Assembly (NCBI RefSeq): GCF_000247695.1
Contig: NW_004624730.1
Span: 29,565,856-29,629,855, forward strand
Source: Heterocephalus glaber
Taxonomy: Eukaryota > Chordata > Mammalia > Rodentia > Bathyergidae
Direction: 5' to 3'
Length of the DNA: 64,000 bases
Positions 1 through 12,392 of this stretch are shown one piece after another. Each line of letters starts with the position of its first letter. Position 1 is the stretch's first letter. The notes under the pieces are model-generated. The model searched no databases. It was given only the letters and a program-made list of their open reading frames with translations, and was not told the origin of the DNA. A program made the position numbers and the translations under genes.

Positions 1-480
1 GTGTGCAGATATAAGTCAATGAGTCTCAGCAAGCTAGTCGCAGACCCATGAGATTCAGGCAGATTTCTGTCTGCAAGTCCCAAGTTGAGCTCCCTGTCCT
101 CCCGTAAGGTTGAACTCTACAGAGTTGTATTGCAGGTTCCAGCTGCCCTTCCCCTGAAGATAGTCCTGGCCCTGATGGGAGGTGAAGACGAATCCAACTT
201 ACCCAGTACAGTGGTCTGTTGGTCCAGTGTCCTCTGAGTCTTTGTAGTGTGGAACCAGGTGACTGTACAGAGGAGCGGGGCTGGGGGTGTCCAGTGGATT
301 GCTGCCCTGCCGGGGTTTGGGCTGATTCGGCGCGTTCGGCGCGACTGGCGACGTTGCTAAGGGGTCCGCAGACCTGCCTGTCTGCAGCGGGCTGATTTGG
401 TGCGTTCTGCGGGACTTGTGGTAAAACTTTTTTGCCCTCTTCGTTGAAATTGAAAAACAAAAGGAAGCTAGAGGGAAAGG
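1..480 (-). repeat. CpG-bearing LTR or L1 5' UTR-like block
   Basis: This is the only clearly CpG-bearing part of the left arm. A unit of about 27 bases occurs twice, near 328-353 (gggctgattcggcgcgttc) and 388-414 (gggctgatttggtgcgttc), about 60 bases apart. On the minus strand a frame stays open from 460 to 26, but the product is rich in proline, glutamine and serine and I do not recognise it. Internal tandem units, CpG content and a position at the window edge fit either the 5' UTR of a minus-strand L1 whose body lies to the left, or an LTR. No TG/CA ends or TSD could be placed, so the class is unresolved. Confidence 0.35.
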
Positions 481-831
481 ACTAGCCTTCTCCAACTGGG
501 ATAAGGCTCTGCAGAAATCTTTTTCTCTGGAGAGTAGTCTCTTCTTCTGGAGAATCCTGTGGATGAATTTCTCATTGATTAGCCTTTCCTTCCCCTGCCA
601 GAGCCACAGAGGATAATTCTTGGCTCTTCACTTGAAAGCCCGAAGAGGTTCATAGAAATAAAACCCATGGGCCTTCTTTAATACTGTGGCCCCTGGACTT
701 ATTCCCTCTTAACCTATCCACACTTAGCCACCAGCATTGTGGTCAAATTAACATTTTGGTGTTCTATCAGTTCATAGCCCTGGTGGCTTCTACTTCAGCT
801 AAGCTGTTCCACTGTGGCTATCTGGATTCAG
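481..831. other. Unassigned stretch with one polyadenylation-like hexamer
   Basis: This is ordinary-composition sequence between the CpG-bearing block and the MLT1 remnant. An aataaa lies near 657. It may be the outer part of the same repeat as 1-480. I see no coding signal. Confidence 0.3.
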
Positions 832-1346
832 CTGTGTATTGTTTTTCTGTTGCTACATTAGGAAATTTCCGTACACTTGGTATCTTTAAACAACACAAAC
901 ATTACAGTTCTGGTAATCAGAAATTTGTAATGTATCACACTGGGCTACAATTAATGAGTCAGTAGGATTGTATTCTGTCTGAATACTATAGGGTAGAATC
1001 CATTTCCTTGTTTTTTGTATTTGTTTCCGTTTTTCTCCTCTTTCTAGAGGCTACTCACCTTCTTTAAATGGTGGACTCAATCCTCTATCTTTCAAGCAGT
1101 TACTCTTAGCCTTCTCACACTGGCATCTCTATGGTTCTCTTCTGCCTCCCTCTTCTAGTTTTGAGGCCCCTTGTGATTATATTCAACATAAATGATAATG
1201 CAGAATACTCTCCCCACTTAAATATTAGTTGATTAAGGAACATAATTCCGTCTCCTACCTTAATTCCTCTAAAATCACATATTTACAGGATTTGAATCAA
1301 AGAATTAGAATCTGGACTTCTTTGGGGACTATTACTCTACCTAGCC
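832..1346 (-). mobile_element. MLT1-type (MaLR/ERVL) LTR, antisense
   Basis: The order of landmarks is that of an MLT1 LTR read backwards: a ctgttgctacatta start, then tttaaacaacacaaac, then acagttctggtaatcag, a middle with gaggccccttgtgattat, and a close with acttctttggggactattac and ctacctagcc. The copy is strongly diverged and carries small indels, as expected for an element predating the placental radiation. It has no coding content. Confidence 0.7.
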
Positions 1347-1662
1347 CCAACTATCCTGTTTTCAGATGCAGTTTTCCTTACAAGCTCAGTTCTCTGATGA
1401 CTTTAATAATAGATATTGATCTTCAGTTATTCAGCTTTTTTTAATCACAAGGACAGAGACTTATTGTAAATTCTGTATTTATAGGCCTAATATCAGATGT
1501 AGTGAATACTTTTCATACTAGATCTAGAGTTTCAAAACAGCAGTAACTAGATTTGCCTCCAGCATTAGACCTACAAGTTTTAAAGGAGACCACATAGAAG
1601 GAAGGTAAGCTCTCCATTCAAAACACTTTGATAATTTAGAGCTAAAGACAGAATATAATATT
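1347..1662. other. Unassigned AT-rich stretch
   Basis: I see no repeat landmark or coding signal here. Confidence 0.4.
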
Positions 1663-1925
1663 TTTAAAATTTAATCTTATTTTAAAAAATTTTATTAGTA
1701 TATGTTTGAGATCCATTATCATTACATTTGTCTTGAGAAATTTGTACATATACATATAACATTTTGATGATTTTATTCCCTTTCTCTCTCCAGTCTTCCC
1801 TCTCCCTCTTTCCCTAAATCCTGTTCTCATTCCCACAGAGTCTATCTCCCTGTATCTTATCATTTTTCTTATATTTGCTGTTTTGATTATTTTTATTTAG
1901 GATCTCATATTAGAGAAATAATTTT
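1663..1925 (-). mobile_element. L1 3' UTR fragment, antisense
   Basis: Poly(T)-rich sequence, then ttattagtatatg, then a pyrimidine-rich tract (cctttctctctccagtcttccc), is the reverse complement of the polypurine-plus-A-tail L1 3' end seen elsewhere in this window (4500, 12013, 33335). It is truncated to the 3' UTR and the last bases of ORF2. Confidence 0.65.
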
Positions 1926-4496
1926 ACTTCTGGAAGTGTCCAAGTCAAATCTATGTCAGGAGACAATTGAAGCAAATAACAAAGAAGACTATTACTAAAT
2001 TATAATCTGAAAATCATGTTTTATATCCATTAAAGTTTCTTTTAAAAAAACACTTTTTACATCAAACTAAAAGAGCCAAAACATATTTAATCCTCTATCA
2101 ATTAATTAGGTCAGTCTTGCAAACTTTAAGATAAAAACATACACTGCACTCTGCTAAGAAAATTAAAATGTGTGTATACATCAGTTAAACTACTTCCTTT
2201 CCATAGTCAAAGAATGTGTCTAAACATAATTCCAAAAGCCAAGGATTTAATACTAATTTATGTGGAATTTCTGAAAAAATTTGAAAATTGCCCATATAAT
2301 GTGATTTCCTAGACATTGTTGCCGAAATGTAGATGTTGGGGAAGTCAATTGCAAAATGAGATTCAAGTGTCCTAGGTATTTCAATGTGATTTCTTTCCTA
2401 TGATAAATGCACTATTAATCGCCAGCATCCAGAACTTATTGGCAATCATGTTTTCTATTGAATCTTTTGGATAAATGTCAATGTTTGTTTTTCATTTCTC
2501 TCTGACAAAAAGTTTCAAAATGAAACCTCTCCCCTCTGGTCTTTTCATAGTATAACTTCAGAACTGAATGTGGATTTAGCAACTGTGATAAACTGTGAGT
2601 CACCCGGTTCTTTGCCTGAGTTCATTCTCCATGTGGTTATATCAGAGGGTACATACTGGCAACTTCAGAAACAGTTTAAATTGCAGACACATTTTCTTTG
2701 GGCCACATCTTTCTTTAATTGTTATTTTCTAACATTTAAATATCAGAAATTTTTAAATATTAATGAAATATATTTCTAAGTTTTTTAACTGAGAACATAT
2801 TTCTTTATATCATTTGACAGAATTCTGATCTTAAGAGAAATTTTTGAAGAGGGATGCGGGGAGGGGCACAAGGATGGGACACATGAACAATGGGGAAGAA
2901 TTCTCACTACTCTCCATTACACTATACCTAACCTGTGCATTAATTTTCCTTGTAGGTATTGGAGCTTATTCTTGCTGGCAGTTTGTTCTGCTGCTTCAGT
3001 CCTTGGTTCAGGCCACTGACATCCACCTCTTTCTTTGTAGCTGTCTAGAAGATGGAATTGCACAGGATGGCCTAACCATAGAATTTCAGTGCTTAGCTGA
3101 ACATGTCAATAGGTGGTTGGAATAATTGGTATGCTCTAAAGTTTCTAAACTATATTTGAAAGGAAGTCTTGCAGCCAGATGAAATCTGACTCATCTTTTT
3201 GTAGTTTGATTAATTGTGCTATAAAAAGTACTTTTAAAACACAGTCAAGATTCTCATGTTCAAGAAACATAAAGAACAGTCAACTGCAGTTAATTAAAAC
3301 TAAAAACAAAGTATGAAGACTGGACTATGGGAAACATTTTTAAAAATGAGAATCAGAACAGCAGACTTTAAAGGTAGGTAGTGAGGGGCACATTGAACCC
3401 TTTTCTTCTCTTTATTATAAAGTGTCTATTTCTTAGCACATTTCCTTATACTCTTTTCCACTTAGCCTTTTCTCAATTATTTTTTAGAAGTTAGGATCTT
3501 AATGAAGTAACCATTGGGAATAAAGCCTGTTCAAATGTTCACCTTCCTCATTTCATGTAAGGCTGGCCTTCATTCAATGTTTTCCCTGGTATTATTTAGA
3601 GGCAAAAAGGTACCTCATGTCTTCTAAAATTGCCCAAGAGTAATAAGGAAATATGTTGTCTTTTTCTAATACTCCCAAGCTTAAATTTCTTAATTACAGC
3701 TGTTTGCCAGCAGTTTTCATTAGTTCCATGTCAGCTTGCAGCAAAAGGAGGCATCATGTGGTATCATACCAGTGTGTTTAGGGAAGCGATAGACAGTTGA
3801 AAGCCTGTTTACCAGTTCTAACTGAGTGGGGCATTAAATAAGTAGGAAAAGAGTCCAAAGTAAATTTAAGTAGCTGAGAAGAGCAGTGTCTTCCTTTGTC
3901 TCATGATAAAGTTAGGGCAAATCACACCTACGAATTCCTGATAATTGAAGATCTCTTCAAGTAGATACTGCTTAGGAAAAAGTAATTGTGTTAAAAGAGA
4001 AAGCACCCATCGATGAATTTGTAAAGTATGGCCCTATTATTAGAATCTTTACATTTTATATTCTTCATAGAGTGGAGACAGAGACTTTTCTCTATAAATG
4101 ATTAGGAAAGGTTTTTATGTGTGTTTGACTAAGACTAAAATGTGTCCAACTATATGCTAATAGTAACTCAGTCTCTAAAAATAAACTATGTACCTGTTAC
4201 TTACAGTCTTGGCTTCATTGAGAGTTTACTAAAGGGGAGAAGGGTGGTTTTTGCTGGAAACACTTAGAAAATCTTTTTGATGATTTTGTAGGACCCATAA
4301 AATGCCGAAACATTACTCATACATTGCTGTTTTTCAGAGCAACTGAAATGATCACAGTGATTGTTTTTGAACTCTCTACAGATGTTGGAAAATTACAACC
4401 TTAATGCCTCATAAAGATATGACTCTATTTAAGCATGGCTTCTGCTTTTATTTTAATAAATGGAATTCTTTAAATAATTGAAATTGTGTATATGTG
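1926..4496. other. AT-rich unique-looking sequence, no gene found
   Basis: The stretch lacks recognisable repeat landmarks. Plus-strand frames at 2570-2779 and 2844-3125 (69 and 93 codons) have no familiar domain and no supporting signal. The second has one hydrophobic run that could be chance. No splice-flanked exon or CpG-rich promoter was seen. Confidence 0.4.
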
Positions 4497-4990
4497 ACTT
4501 TTTAATTTTTTCTTATTTTTCATTTTATATTAATATATGTTTGCAGTACATTATTATTACATTCCATGTGGGGAGTGGATACATGTACATAATACATCTT
4601 AATTCTTTTTTAATCCCCTCCCTCTCCAATCCTTTACCCCTCCTTCCACCTCTTGGTCCCCTTCCCTTTTGCAAAAGATATGTCTTCCTTTTTCTTGTAA
4701 TCTTTTATGTTGTTCTTTATTTATATTTTGGGTTTCTCTTGCAAGGGAAACCATACAATATTTAAGCTTGTGTGTCCATTTTATTTCATTTAATATTATG
4801 GTCTCAAATGCATCCATTTTCCTACAAATGACTCAGGTTCATCTGTCTTTATGGCAGAGTAGTGCCCCAGTGTGGGTATTAAATGTGGCAAATACCACAT
4901 TTTGATTATCTATTCACCTACTGAAGGACATACGGACTTTTTCAAGATTTAACAATTATGAATTGTGATGCTATGAAGATCTGGCTTCTT
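4497..4990 (-). mobile_element. L1 3' end (3' UTR plus ORF2 C-terminus), antisense
   Basis: From left to right: an AT-rich tail, a CT-rich 3' UTR tract (4610-4680), the caatatttaagc segment, and ORF2 C-terminal sequence (atgcatccattttcctac, then tatggcagagtagtgcccca). The same order occurs in the 33335-34850 copy. The copy is 5' truncated near 4990 and broken by stops. Confidence 0.8.
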
Positions 4991-5002
4991 TAGGCAATGA
5001 TT

Positions 5003-5017
5003 AAGATTAACTAATAG
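5003..5017 (+). repeat. Left TSD of the ID SINE at 5018
   Basis: aagattaactaatag recurs exactly at 5111-5125. Confidence 0.85.
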
Positions 5018-5110
5018 AAGGGCTGGGGATTTAGTTCAGTGTGCCACTGCCTGCCTTTCAAACTCAAGGTTCTAGGTTCTATCCCAGGTACCAAACAACA
5101 ACAACAACAA
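5018..5110 (+). mobile_element. ID-family SINE with 15-bp TSD
   Basis: The body starts ggctggggatttagttcag, with a tRNA-type A box (tagttcagtg) and a decayed B box (ggttctatccc). It ends at ggtacc followed by an (aac)n-rich tail. Perfect 15-bp direct repeats flank it, so this is an L1-machinery insertion. Several body substitutions suggest moderate age. Confidence 0.9.
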
Positions 5111-5125
5111 AAGATTAACTAATAG
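5111..5125 (+). repeat. Right TSD of the ID SINE at 5018
   Basis: Exact copy of 5003-5017. Confidence 0.85.
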
Positions 5126-6497
5126 ATTGTGCACAGCTGTAGAAAACTGAAACTGAGATGCTATAGTGCATGAACTATCAAAAAAAGAGCTTGGATTTTT
5201 CTGCTTTTATTGCCCTTTTATCCTTGTATTTTATTGAAAAATAGATAATCACTCTTATTATCACTGGTTGGGGAGCAAAGAATGGCAGATGTTGCCATTT
5301 TCTTTCCTTACTTCATATACATGGAAAACATATCCCCAGAATGATAAAGTGATTTGCAAAAGTGACAAATTCAGTGAGAAAAGAACCAGCACTCAGATCT
5401 ATGTTCTCCACAATTCTGATCCATTGTTTCTGAACAATAAACTTCTGATCTAGTGCTTTTGGCAGGAGAGAGAATATGAAAAGAATTAAATCTCAGTAAA
5501 TTTTAAAACCTTTATTTGCTGCATAAAGTTCTATACTAAAGCCTTGGGAAGCTTATACACAGGAGGAACTGAGTTCACCATCTGAAACAAGAAAAGAAAA
5601 ATAAAAGACAGAGAAATAGAAGTACATTGTGCTCATGCATTTTGCTGATTATATAAGGAAAACTCTGAAGAAGCCAGAATGAGAAACCAGAACTATTCAC
5701 AGTTGATGAATTATGCTAGCCCTAGATACATTTCTCCAATAGAGAAATCTGCATCAAAGTAACTGTATTCACAGAGCCAGAAAGGTAAGACTGATTTCTC
5801 TATTCCATGTAACTACTATGAAATTTCTTTCATTTGAAGCAACTAAAATTACTTCAAAAAGTTTTAAATACAAAGGAAATCTGAAAAAAAATTTCAGGTA
5901 TGTATAATTTCCTGAAAAGCTGGAATGTGAGGATCAGAAAATTGGTAGAAACTAAGAAATGCTGAGTACTAGGAACATAGTCAGAATTATTCCTCAGGAA
6001 ACATTGAAATGAACTGAACAGTTACAGCTGCAGGCTGCCACATACAGCTTCTGCCAAGCCAGGGCACTTCCTGCCATTGGCACTATTGCCAGTGCTGACA
6101 CGAACTGCTGTCTTCTACCTGCAACAGAAAAATATCCTTTGTTTCTGCATCTCTTCATCATTGCTTCAGTATGACACTGGCAATGTCAAGGTTATACATC
6201 TTTATCCAAGCTGATAAAAAAGCTGTAAAACCAAATGTCTGTTATTTCTTATCTTTCTGGACATTTTTTACCCAATTCCTAACCCCAGGAAAGAAGCAAG
6301 TGCACATGAAAAGCAGCCAAAATGATCAGTAACATCAGTCTCCCAAATCTGAAATTATTCAATTAAGAGTGGAGAAAGGGCAACTTTTAAATAATATCTG
6401 CATAACAGTTAAATAATAAAGAGCAGAATCTTGATAACTCAGTGAATATATAACAAAGATTCTGTTCTCTCCAGTTTAAACCAACCCTATAAATACA
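5126..6497. other. Mostly unassigned sequence with a possible MIR relic
   Basis: Around 5335-5430 the run aaagtgatttgcaaaag followed by agaaccagcactcagatct resembles an antisense MIR core, but weakly. The rest is AT-rich without landmarks. The 61-codon frame at 5268-5453 overlaps the MIR-like part and is not credible as a gene. Confidence 0.35.
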
Positions 6498-6611
6498 TAA
6501 TTGTGTTACTTTGAACAACTCCACTTACCTCTCAGCTTCCCTTTGATCATCTTACAAATAAGGAAGTTGGACATATTGATATTAAGGTCCCTTCTTGCTG
6601 CAATACTCTAA
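6498..6611 (+). repeat. MIR-class SINE relic
   Basis: Landmarks run in MIR order: ttacctctcagcttccctt, then catcttacaaataaggaagt, then ggacat and aaggtcccttcttgctgcaa. The last part matches the MIR variants ending in an aggtcccttccagct-type segment. It is diverged, and no ends or TSD are visible. Confidence 0.6.
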
Positions 6612-7954
6612 TCAAACATGAGTATACCAAGGCAAGTCCTGGCTTAGTCTTGTGGCCTTGTCAATTAGCTCACAATTTAAAAAGACAATCATGAGGTTGA
6701 AAGCAAGCTTTGCAGAGAGATAAGAAAGAAAAAGCATTTTTATTGTATCATTCATGCTTTGATCTAGAAAGGGTAAAGATTGAAAATCGACCTCAAGAAT
6801 TAAAATATTTCTGTTGTCAACTAGAAAGCAGGAAATCGCATGCTGGAAATGCAATTGGTGTGGCCAACCTGGATTCAAGAGTGAAAATATGTTCTGGTAA
6901 AGGAAAATGGATACAAGAATCCTTGTAAACCAGAAATGTATTTGTTTCTGCATCAAGAACATTACTATTGTCACAGTCATTGACACTGCCCTTGTCTGAC
7001 TTTGATTTCTAATGCATACCTTGCTAGCTACTTCCTATAATCTGACACTTTTTTAAAGAAAATATTTTGTCTCATCTTTAACTAACAGAGTACCTGGTTA
7101 CCATATAATATTGAAAGGATTACTTCTACTTTTCTCAGATCTAATCTCTATTTTTTCTTATTGTTTACTACATGAATCCTGTGGCATGTAAAAGTATAGG
7201 TTGTAGAATCCTGTGACTATACATTTTCATAGAAGCAAAGTAATTTCAAAGGCTGGACTCAATTTTATCTCTGCCTCAAATCCTAAGTAGCATTTGCTTT
7301 AAAAAACAATGTACTATGGATTAAACAAATTGAGAAAAATTAAGTTAGCCTTTAGTGACAATACTTGCCACTTAATTCTTTAGAAAGATAAACCTTACAG
7401 CTACTGAGGGATTCTTCATCTTTAGGGAATAAAAGGAATAACTTTCATATAGCTATAATATTTATAAAGTTAACTTCTGGTCAATAAGGTATGGTATACC
7501 ATCTTTGAGCACATGTTTTACTGAGAAAATATTTTTGTTATTATTCTATTTTTGTTATATATGAGATTTACAAATTGAAGCAGTTAATACATGCTAGATC
7601 TTCATTATGTGTCCAAATGTAGCAGACTGCCCTATTGATTATGCCCAAAGCAAGCTGTAAGCAGTGCAGGCTGTAAAGAGTTAAGCCCACAATTGTGTCA
7701 TTTTAAGAAGCAAATTTGACTGAAGCTTATGTGACTCATAGTTGCATCTCTTAAACACTTTCATAGCACACAGGTTAGCATGACTTTCCCACTAACAGCC
7801 ACAGCCAAGACCAGCGAAATGGCCTGTGAAGCTGTGGAGCTCAATATGAAATAACACAGTAACTCAGGTCAGAGTAACTCACATCCAAATTCCATTCCCA
7901 CAACTGCAATCTTCTTAACTATAAGGAGAAGTTTCTAATTAGAGCCCTATATTT
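6612..7954. other. Unique-looking sequence, no gene found
   Basis: Frames at 6612-6986 (minus) and 6710-6928 (plus) overlap each other and have no recognisable domain. The part at 7620-7880 is less AT-rich than its surroundings and carries no repeat landmark that I recognise. It includes a tgactca-type AP-1 site near 7730 and gtaactca near 7860. Nothing proves function. Confidence 0.35.
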
Positions 7955-8262
7955 TGCCTATGCTGTTCCTAATTCAAGAAGGCTTTGTCTTTTCCTTTAC
8001 AAGCCTTGCCTGCATTAGTATCCATAGCAACTGCTTGACTACACATCCTTGCACATAGCTCCACTTTAGCATGTAGTTCCCCTTTAACTCGATTTGATTA
8101 CCAATTAAAAGTAATGTCTTGGACTGACCAGGGCCTTTGCCGGTTGAGCAGCACTGGCCACCCTGGCTCCCCACTTCTTTCTTTAATTCTGTCTTTGAGT
8201 CTTTCTTCAGCCCTGTGTTGTACACTAGGCAGGAGACTGAAACCTACTGTAGGGGGTCTCCA
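7955..8262 (-). mobile_element. Candidate solo LTR, ERV2/ERVK-like, antisense
   Basis: Read on the minus strand the block starts TGGAGACCCCCTACAG and ends GGCATAGGCA-like, giving TG and CA termini. Inside is a run of agaaagactcaaagacag type seen in ERVK-class LTRs. The six bases outside are atattt on the left and atatcc on the right, matching at the first four positions. That fits an old 6-bp target duplication. The length of 308 bp is short for such LTRs. Two minus-strand frames crossing it are non-coding by-products. Confidence 0.4.
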
Positions 8263-9949
8263 ATATCCAAGATAATATATTGACTTATAAATAACCAATT
8301 TTATAATATTGCATATACAAATCAACTTCATAAGAGAAAATCCTGGAATATAATGATATAAACTAATAAATATATAGCAGATTATTTAGTTTTTCATATT
8401 AATACCAAAACATTTGAAAAGAAAGAGATCAACTTGAAATATGAACACTACAGGTCACCTTATAGCTCATCTTGTTCCTTCTCGTGTTAAATGTTCTTAA
8501 TGAAAGAGAATAAGAAAGGTGTGTGAATGGTCAGCAATATTTATGCTATTCCTTGAAGTAAAAGTGCTAAATAGCTTCAAATAATATTTTATTGAAAATG
8601 ACTGTGAATTTTCAATCATTAGTCATAGAGAATGGAACAAGAATACTAGGAAGAATTATTTGAACAGTACTTTATATTTCAAATATTTTAATTAAAAATC
8701 TATATTTAAAACAAAGGAGGTAAAGCATTTGGCAATCTAAGCTTGAGGCAACCAACATTTGATCATAGTACCATATTTTATATACCTGTCAAATTGTAGA
8801 TGTAAGCTGTAGTTTTGTCATCTGATTTTTTATATTCATCTTTGACATTCAGATTAAAATAGCTAATTATTGGGTATAGACATCTATGGATTGAGCTTTT
8901 CTCTTGAAAATGAATGTTTTTAAATCAACCTTTTCTTACAGATAAAATTATCATCTGTTTTTTTAGGGTGGCCTGGGTACTTTTAAGTTATAAAATAAAA
9001 TCAGCTGAGATGTGAGAAATTCACATGGATTAAGATTAATCAGGAAAATTTTGGTTCTTTTATAGTTGAAATCAGGGATAGTCAGAGCCTCCATTAATCT
9101 TTTATTTTTTTCCCAAAATCATAGGGCCACTTTTTTTTGGAATTGGAACACTATTGAATCTGTGACTTACTTTAAAGAAGGTCTTAATATGAGTCTTTTA
9201 TTCTTTCTAATAAATCTCAAAGTATGTCATTGGTTCTCCAACTTCCATTCCACACACAATATTATCTACTCAAAACAAGATTAAGAAGGTGAACACTGAC
9301 AAAATGAATCTCTTACCCTTTGAAAAATCAAGACAATTCATCCTGAGCCGAGATGCAGAATTTATTATTGTGTTCTGATGTGTTATGCCAGCTTTTAAAA
9401 ATTATTTTTTTAAATACCCAGTTAATTTGAAAAGCATAAAATTCAACTTTGAAACACTTTGTTTAAACAACCAATTCATCTTCAGAAAAGTCTAAAAGAA
9501 CATAAATAAAGATTATCATCTTTTATTTTACAGGGGAAAGTGATAATAATCATTCAGCAGTCCATCAACACTACAAAATAAAGCCCTGAAGAAAAGGTTA
9601 GCATTTAGACAGTCTTGGCATCTGGGGGAAGTTTAGAAAAATAGAAAAGCCACATTAAAACAAAATGAAAGAAAAAATTTAAAACTAAAAACAGACCAGA
9701 TGTTGATGGCTGGATGTCAATGGCAACAAGAGAAAACAACACATGTGGATTTAATGTTCTTTCCACAGACAATCAGGGAAACATATTCTCTGGGAGATCA
9801 GACCAATTATGCCTTATGGTAAACCACTGCCTCACACACCCTACCACATTCCTATGCCTGGAGAAATAGGGATGCAGAAGATACAGAAAACAAACCCTAA
9901 AGGATAGGTGCAAACTTCAAGAGCTCAAAATATAACAATGAATGTGATA
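8263..9949. other. AT-rich sequence, no gene found
   Basis: No repeat landmarks or exon signals were identified. The 72-codon frame at 9066-9284 is a chance frame. Confidence 0.4.
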
Positions 9950-10285
9950 TGGCATTCTTCCTAGTATCTGAGGGGATCCAACAGCCCCAGTGACTTCATG
10001 AATCCACAGATAGTAACTAGCCTTATATATACTGCTTATTCCAATTCACACATAACTATACAAAGTAAATATATAAACTAGGAGTGGTAAGAAATTAAAA
10101 TCAATAAGTAATAATAAAATAGAACAAATGTTACAATACACTATAATAAATGTTATTTAAATTGAATAAACTGTTTATTTCTGGAAATTTCAATGTAATA
10201 TTTTCAGTCTTTTGCTGAACATGAATAACTGAAACCATGGAAAGCAAAATCACAAGACTACTAAGAGGGGAACTACTTGAAATGA
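9950..10285. mobile_element. Tigger-type (pogo) non-autonomous DNA transposon relic
   Basis: The left end shows agtatctgaggggatccaac. The interior shows actagccttatatatactgc, then aataataaaatagaacaaat and acaatacactataataaatg. The right end shows aataactgaaaccatggaaa followed by gcaaaatcacaag and gaggggaacta. The right part matches the terminal arm of Tigger-derived elements, whose consensus reads aactgaaaccacggaaagc. The CpGs have decayed to TG or CA. Only the ends and the AT-rich middle remain, with no transposase. Confidence 0.6.
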
Positions 10286-12000
10286 GAGTTCAAACTTCAT
10301 GTGTATAACTCACCATTATCATTTTAATCTGCCTGGAGCAAAACCAATGAGTTCATGACCCAAATATCTACTATCGTGTTAATGATAACAAATTAGTGCT
10401 GTGTTTACCTAACATATTTAAAATGGTTTGATACTATTTCCCAACAGACCTATTCCCTTTTACATCACCCCTGCCTCAATTAAAATCATACTCTGAAATC
10501 CTTTCAGGAAAAGATCAAAATTGACTTCTGAGCTTGAGTTTCTCCTTTATTCATCTATTTATTTATTTATTTATTTTTGTATTTGCTACCTCATAACTTG
10601 TGCTGAATTTAAATTCTCTGGACTCCTTTTCTTAACTGTTCCAGTTACTGAGAATTGTGTCAGGGGGTCATGGTATAGTACAATAGACAAGAGTGGAAAC
10701 ATAAAGTTCCTTCATGGAAGTGTTTCACAGTTTAATGCATGAAAACAATAAAGTAGTTAACTCTAAAAATAAAGTATACATATGTGCTGAGAGACAGGAA
10801 TTCTCAGGAAACTCTGAAAGCAGAAAAATGCACTAAATCCATCCTTGGGAGTGGAAAAGAATGACAAGGGGTAAAAAGGGAGGAGTAGATACCTCAGAAG
10901 TCTTCAAGAAGTAACCATATTGTTGAATCTGTGGAACTAGTACAAATCAAGTAAAGAAATGTGGGAAGCTCCATTCTGGACAGAATGCATACCCCAGGAA
11001 GAAAGAGCCTGAGAAATTACAGAATCTGCAGAATGCTACTTCATAAATGGACCTGATTTTGTGCTCTGATATAGTTATTGTGCCTTGAACAGGGTAAGTG
11101 CAATACCCTAAGTGACTGGATAGTGAATTCAATCACTGATTAACAAACTTTGTTGAATATTGATGCAAAGGCAATTTTAAAAATGCAAAAGTAGGAAGGA
11201 GGTTTTTCGGGAGGATTTTGCTTTAGTACCAGTAAAATATCCCAGACAATTAGACAAGAGCAGACTCGTCTGAAGTAGAGGAACCTGAGAGAATATGAGG
11301 CATATTTTGGAAGTATAATAGAAAGCACTTTGTGTTTAGGAGAAGGAATGGATGAAAAGAGGACTCCTATGTGTTTAATGGTATCCAGAGAGTTGTGTTC
11401 CCTGCAAATCTAATGATGGAAATAGGGATGATGACAAATTCAAATAAGCAGTAGTTATGGAGCTTTAATACTTAACATTGAAGTACTTAACTGATGCCAA
11501 TATTTCTTCTAATCTTGCTATCATTTGTATCAAAAGGCAAAGAAATACAAGTCAATATTTTGCTTATTTTAGCAAGCTCTACAAAAAATTTAAGGACAAT
11601 AATTATATTTCTTAGTGACGTAGTCAAGATTTTCATTTTCAACTTTATGCTTAGATTGTTTGAATATTTCATATAATTACAAGGTGGTAGCATTTTACAC
11701 AATAGATATATTTCTGAAACTCTTGCTTAACACTTGCAAAATCCAAGAGCACAGCTAGTATTTCTGTTTCACACCCATAGTGGTAATCCTTTCAGGCAAT
11801 AGCACAAACACAACATCAACACCATAATTTTCAAAAAATAATGTTTTAAAATTGAGAAACACAGACTTTTAAAGTATCTTGTACTAAAAATTCATAAATT
11901 TCAAAGAACATAAAGTGTAACCACAGTGTACCTTTTCAGAAAAAATTTGTTTTTGATTTTTGTTCAACTGTGTGTCTGACTAGGACACAAACTTTTGTTT
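10286..12000. other. AT-rich sequence with one tetranucleotide run
   Basis: Apart from the (ATTT)n run near 10554 no repeat was recognised. Several 60-70 codon frames (10521-10742, 10947-11132, 11140-11328, 11487-11702) fall in AT-rich DNA on both strands and look like chance. Confidence 0.4.
10554..10578. repeat. (ATTT)n microsatellite
   Basis: About six tandem copies of attt with one imperfect end. Confidence 0.85.
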
Positions 12001-12012
12001 TTGGTTTGTGAG
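12001..12012 (+). repeat. Left TSD of the twin-primed L1
   Basis: ttggtttgtgag pairs with ttgatttgtgag at 15261-15272, one mismatch in 12. The poly(T) of the antisense L1 starts right after it. Confidence 0.75.
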
Positions 12013-12392
12013 GTTTTTTTCCCATTAAATTTATTGGTACATTTTAGGTATACAATACAGTTTCATTCATCATCGGGATCTTGTACCTTTACATGATGTA
12101 TCTTGGTTCTTATTTTTCCCCATTCCCCTGCCCTCCCTTCACCCCCTCCACCCTTTCCTATTTACAAAGACTTCTTTTCCATTTTTTCCTTGTCTCATAT
12201 TTTTTCTTTTTCTTTCTTTCCTTTCCCCTACATCTCCCACTTCCCCTGCTCCTTTAGACCTTTTCTTGCTATTACACAATATCAATTATACATTTTGATC
12301 CTTATTTACACTTTTTCTTTTTCACACCACAGAAACTATTTGGTATTTACACATGTCCTATTTATTTCACTTAAGAGTATCTTCTCCATTCA

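Noticed and set aside
2844..3125. 93-codon plus-strand frame with a hydrophobic segment
   Set aside because: No homology recognised, no upstream signals, AT-rich context; chance frame likely.
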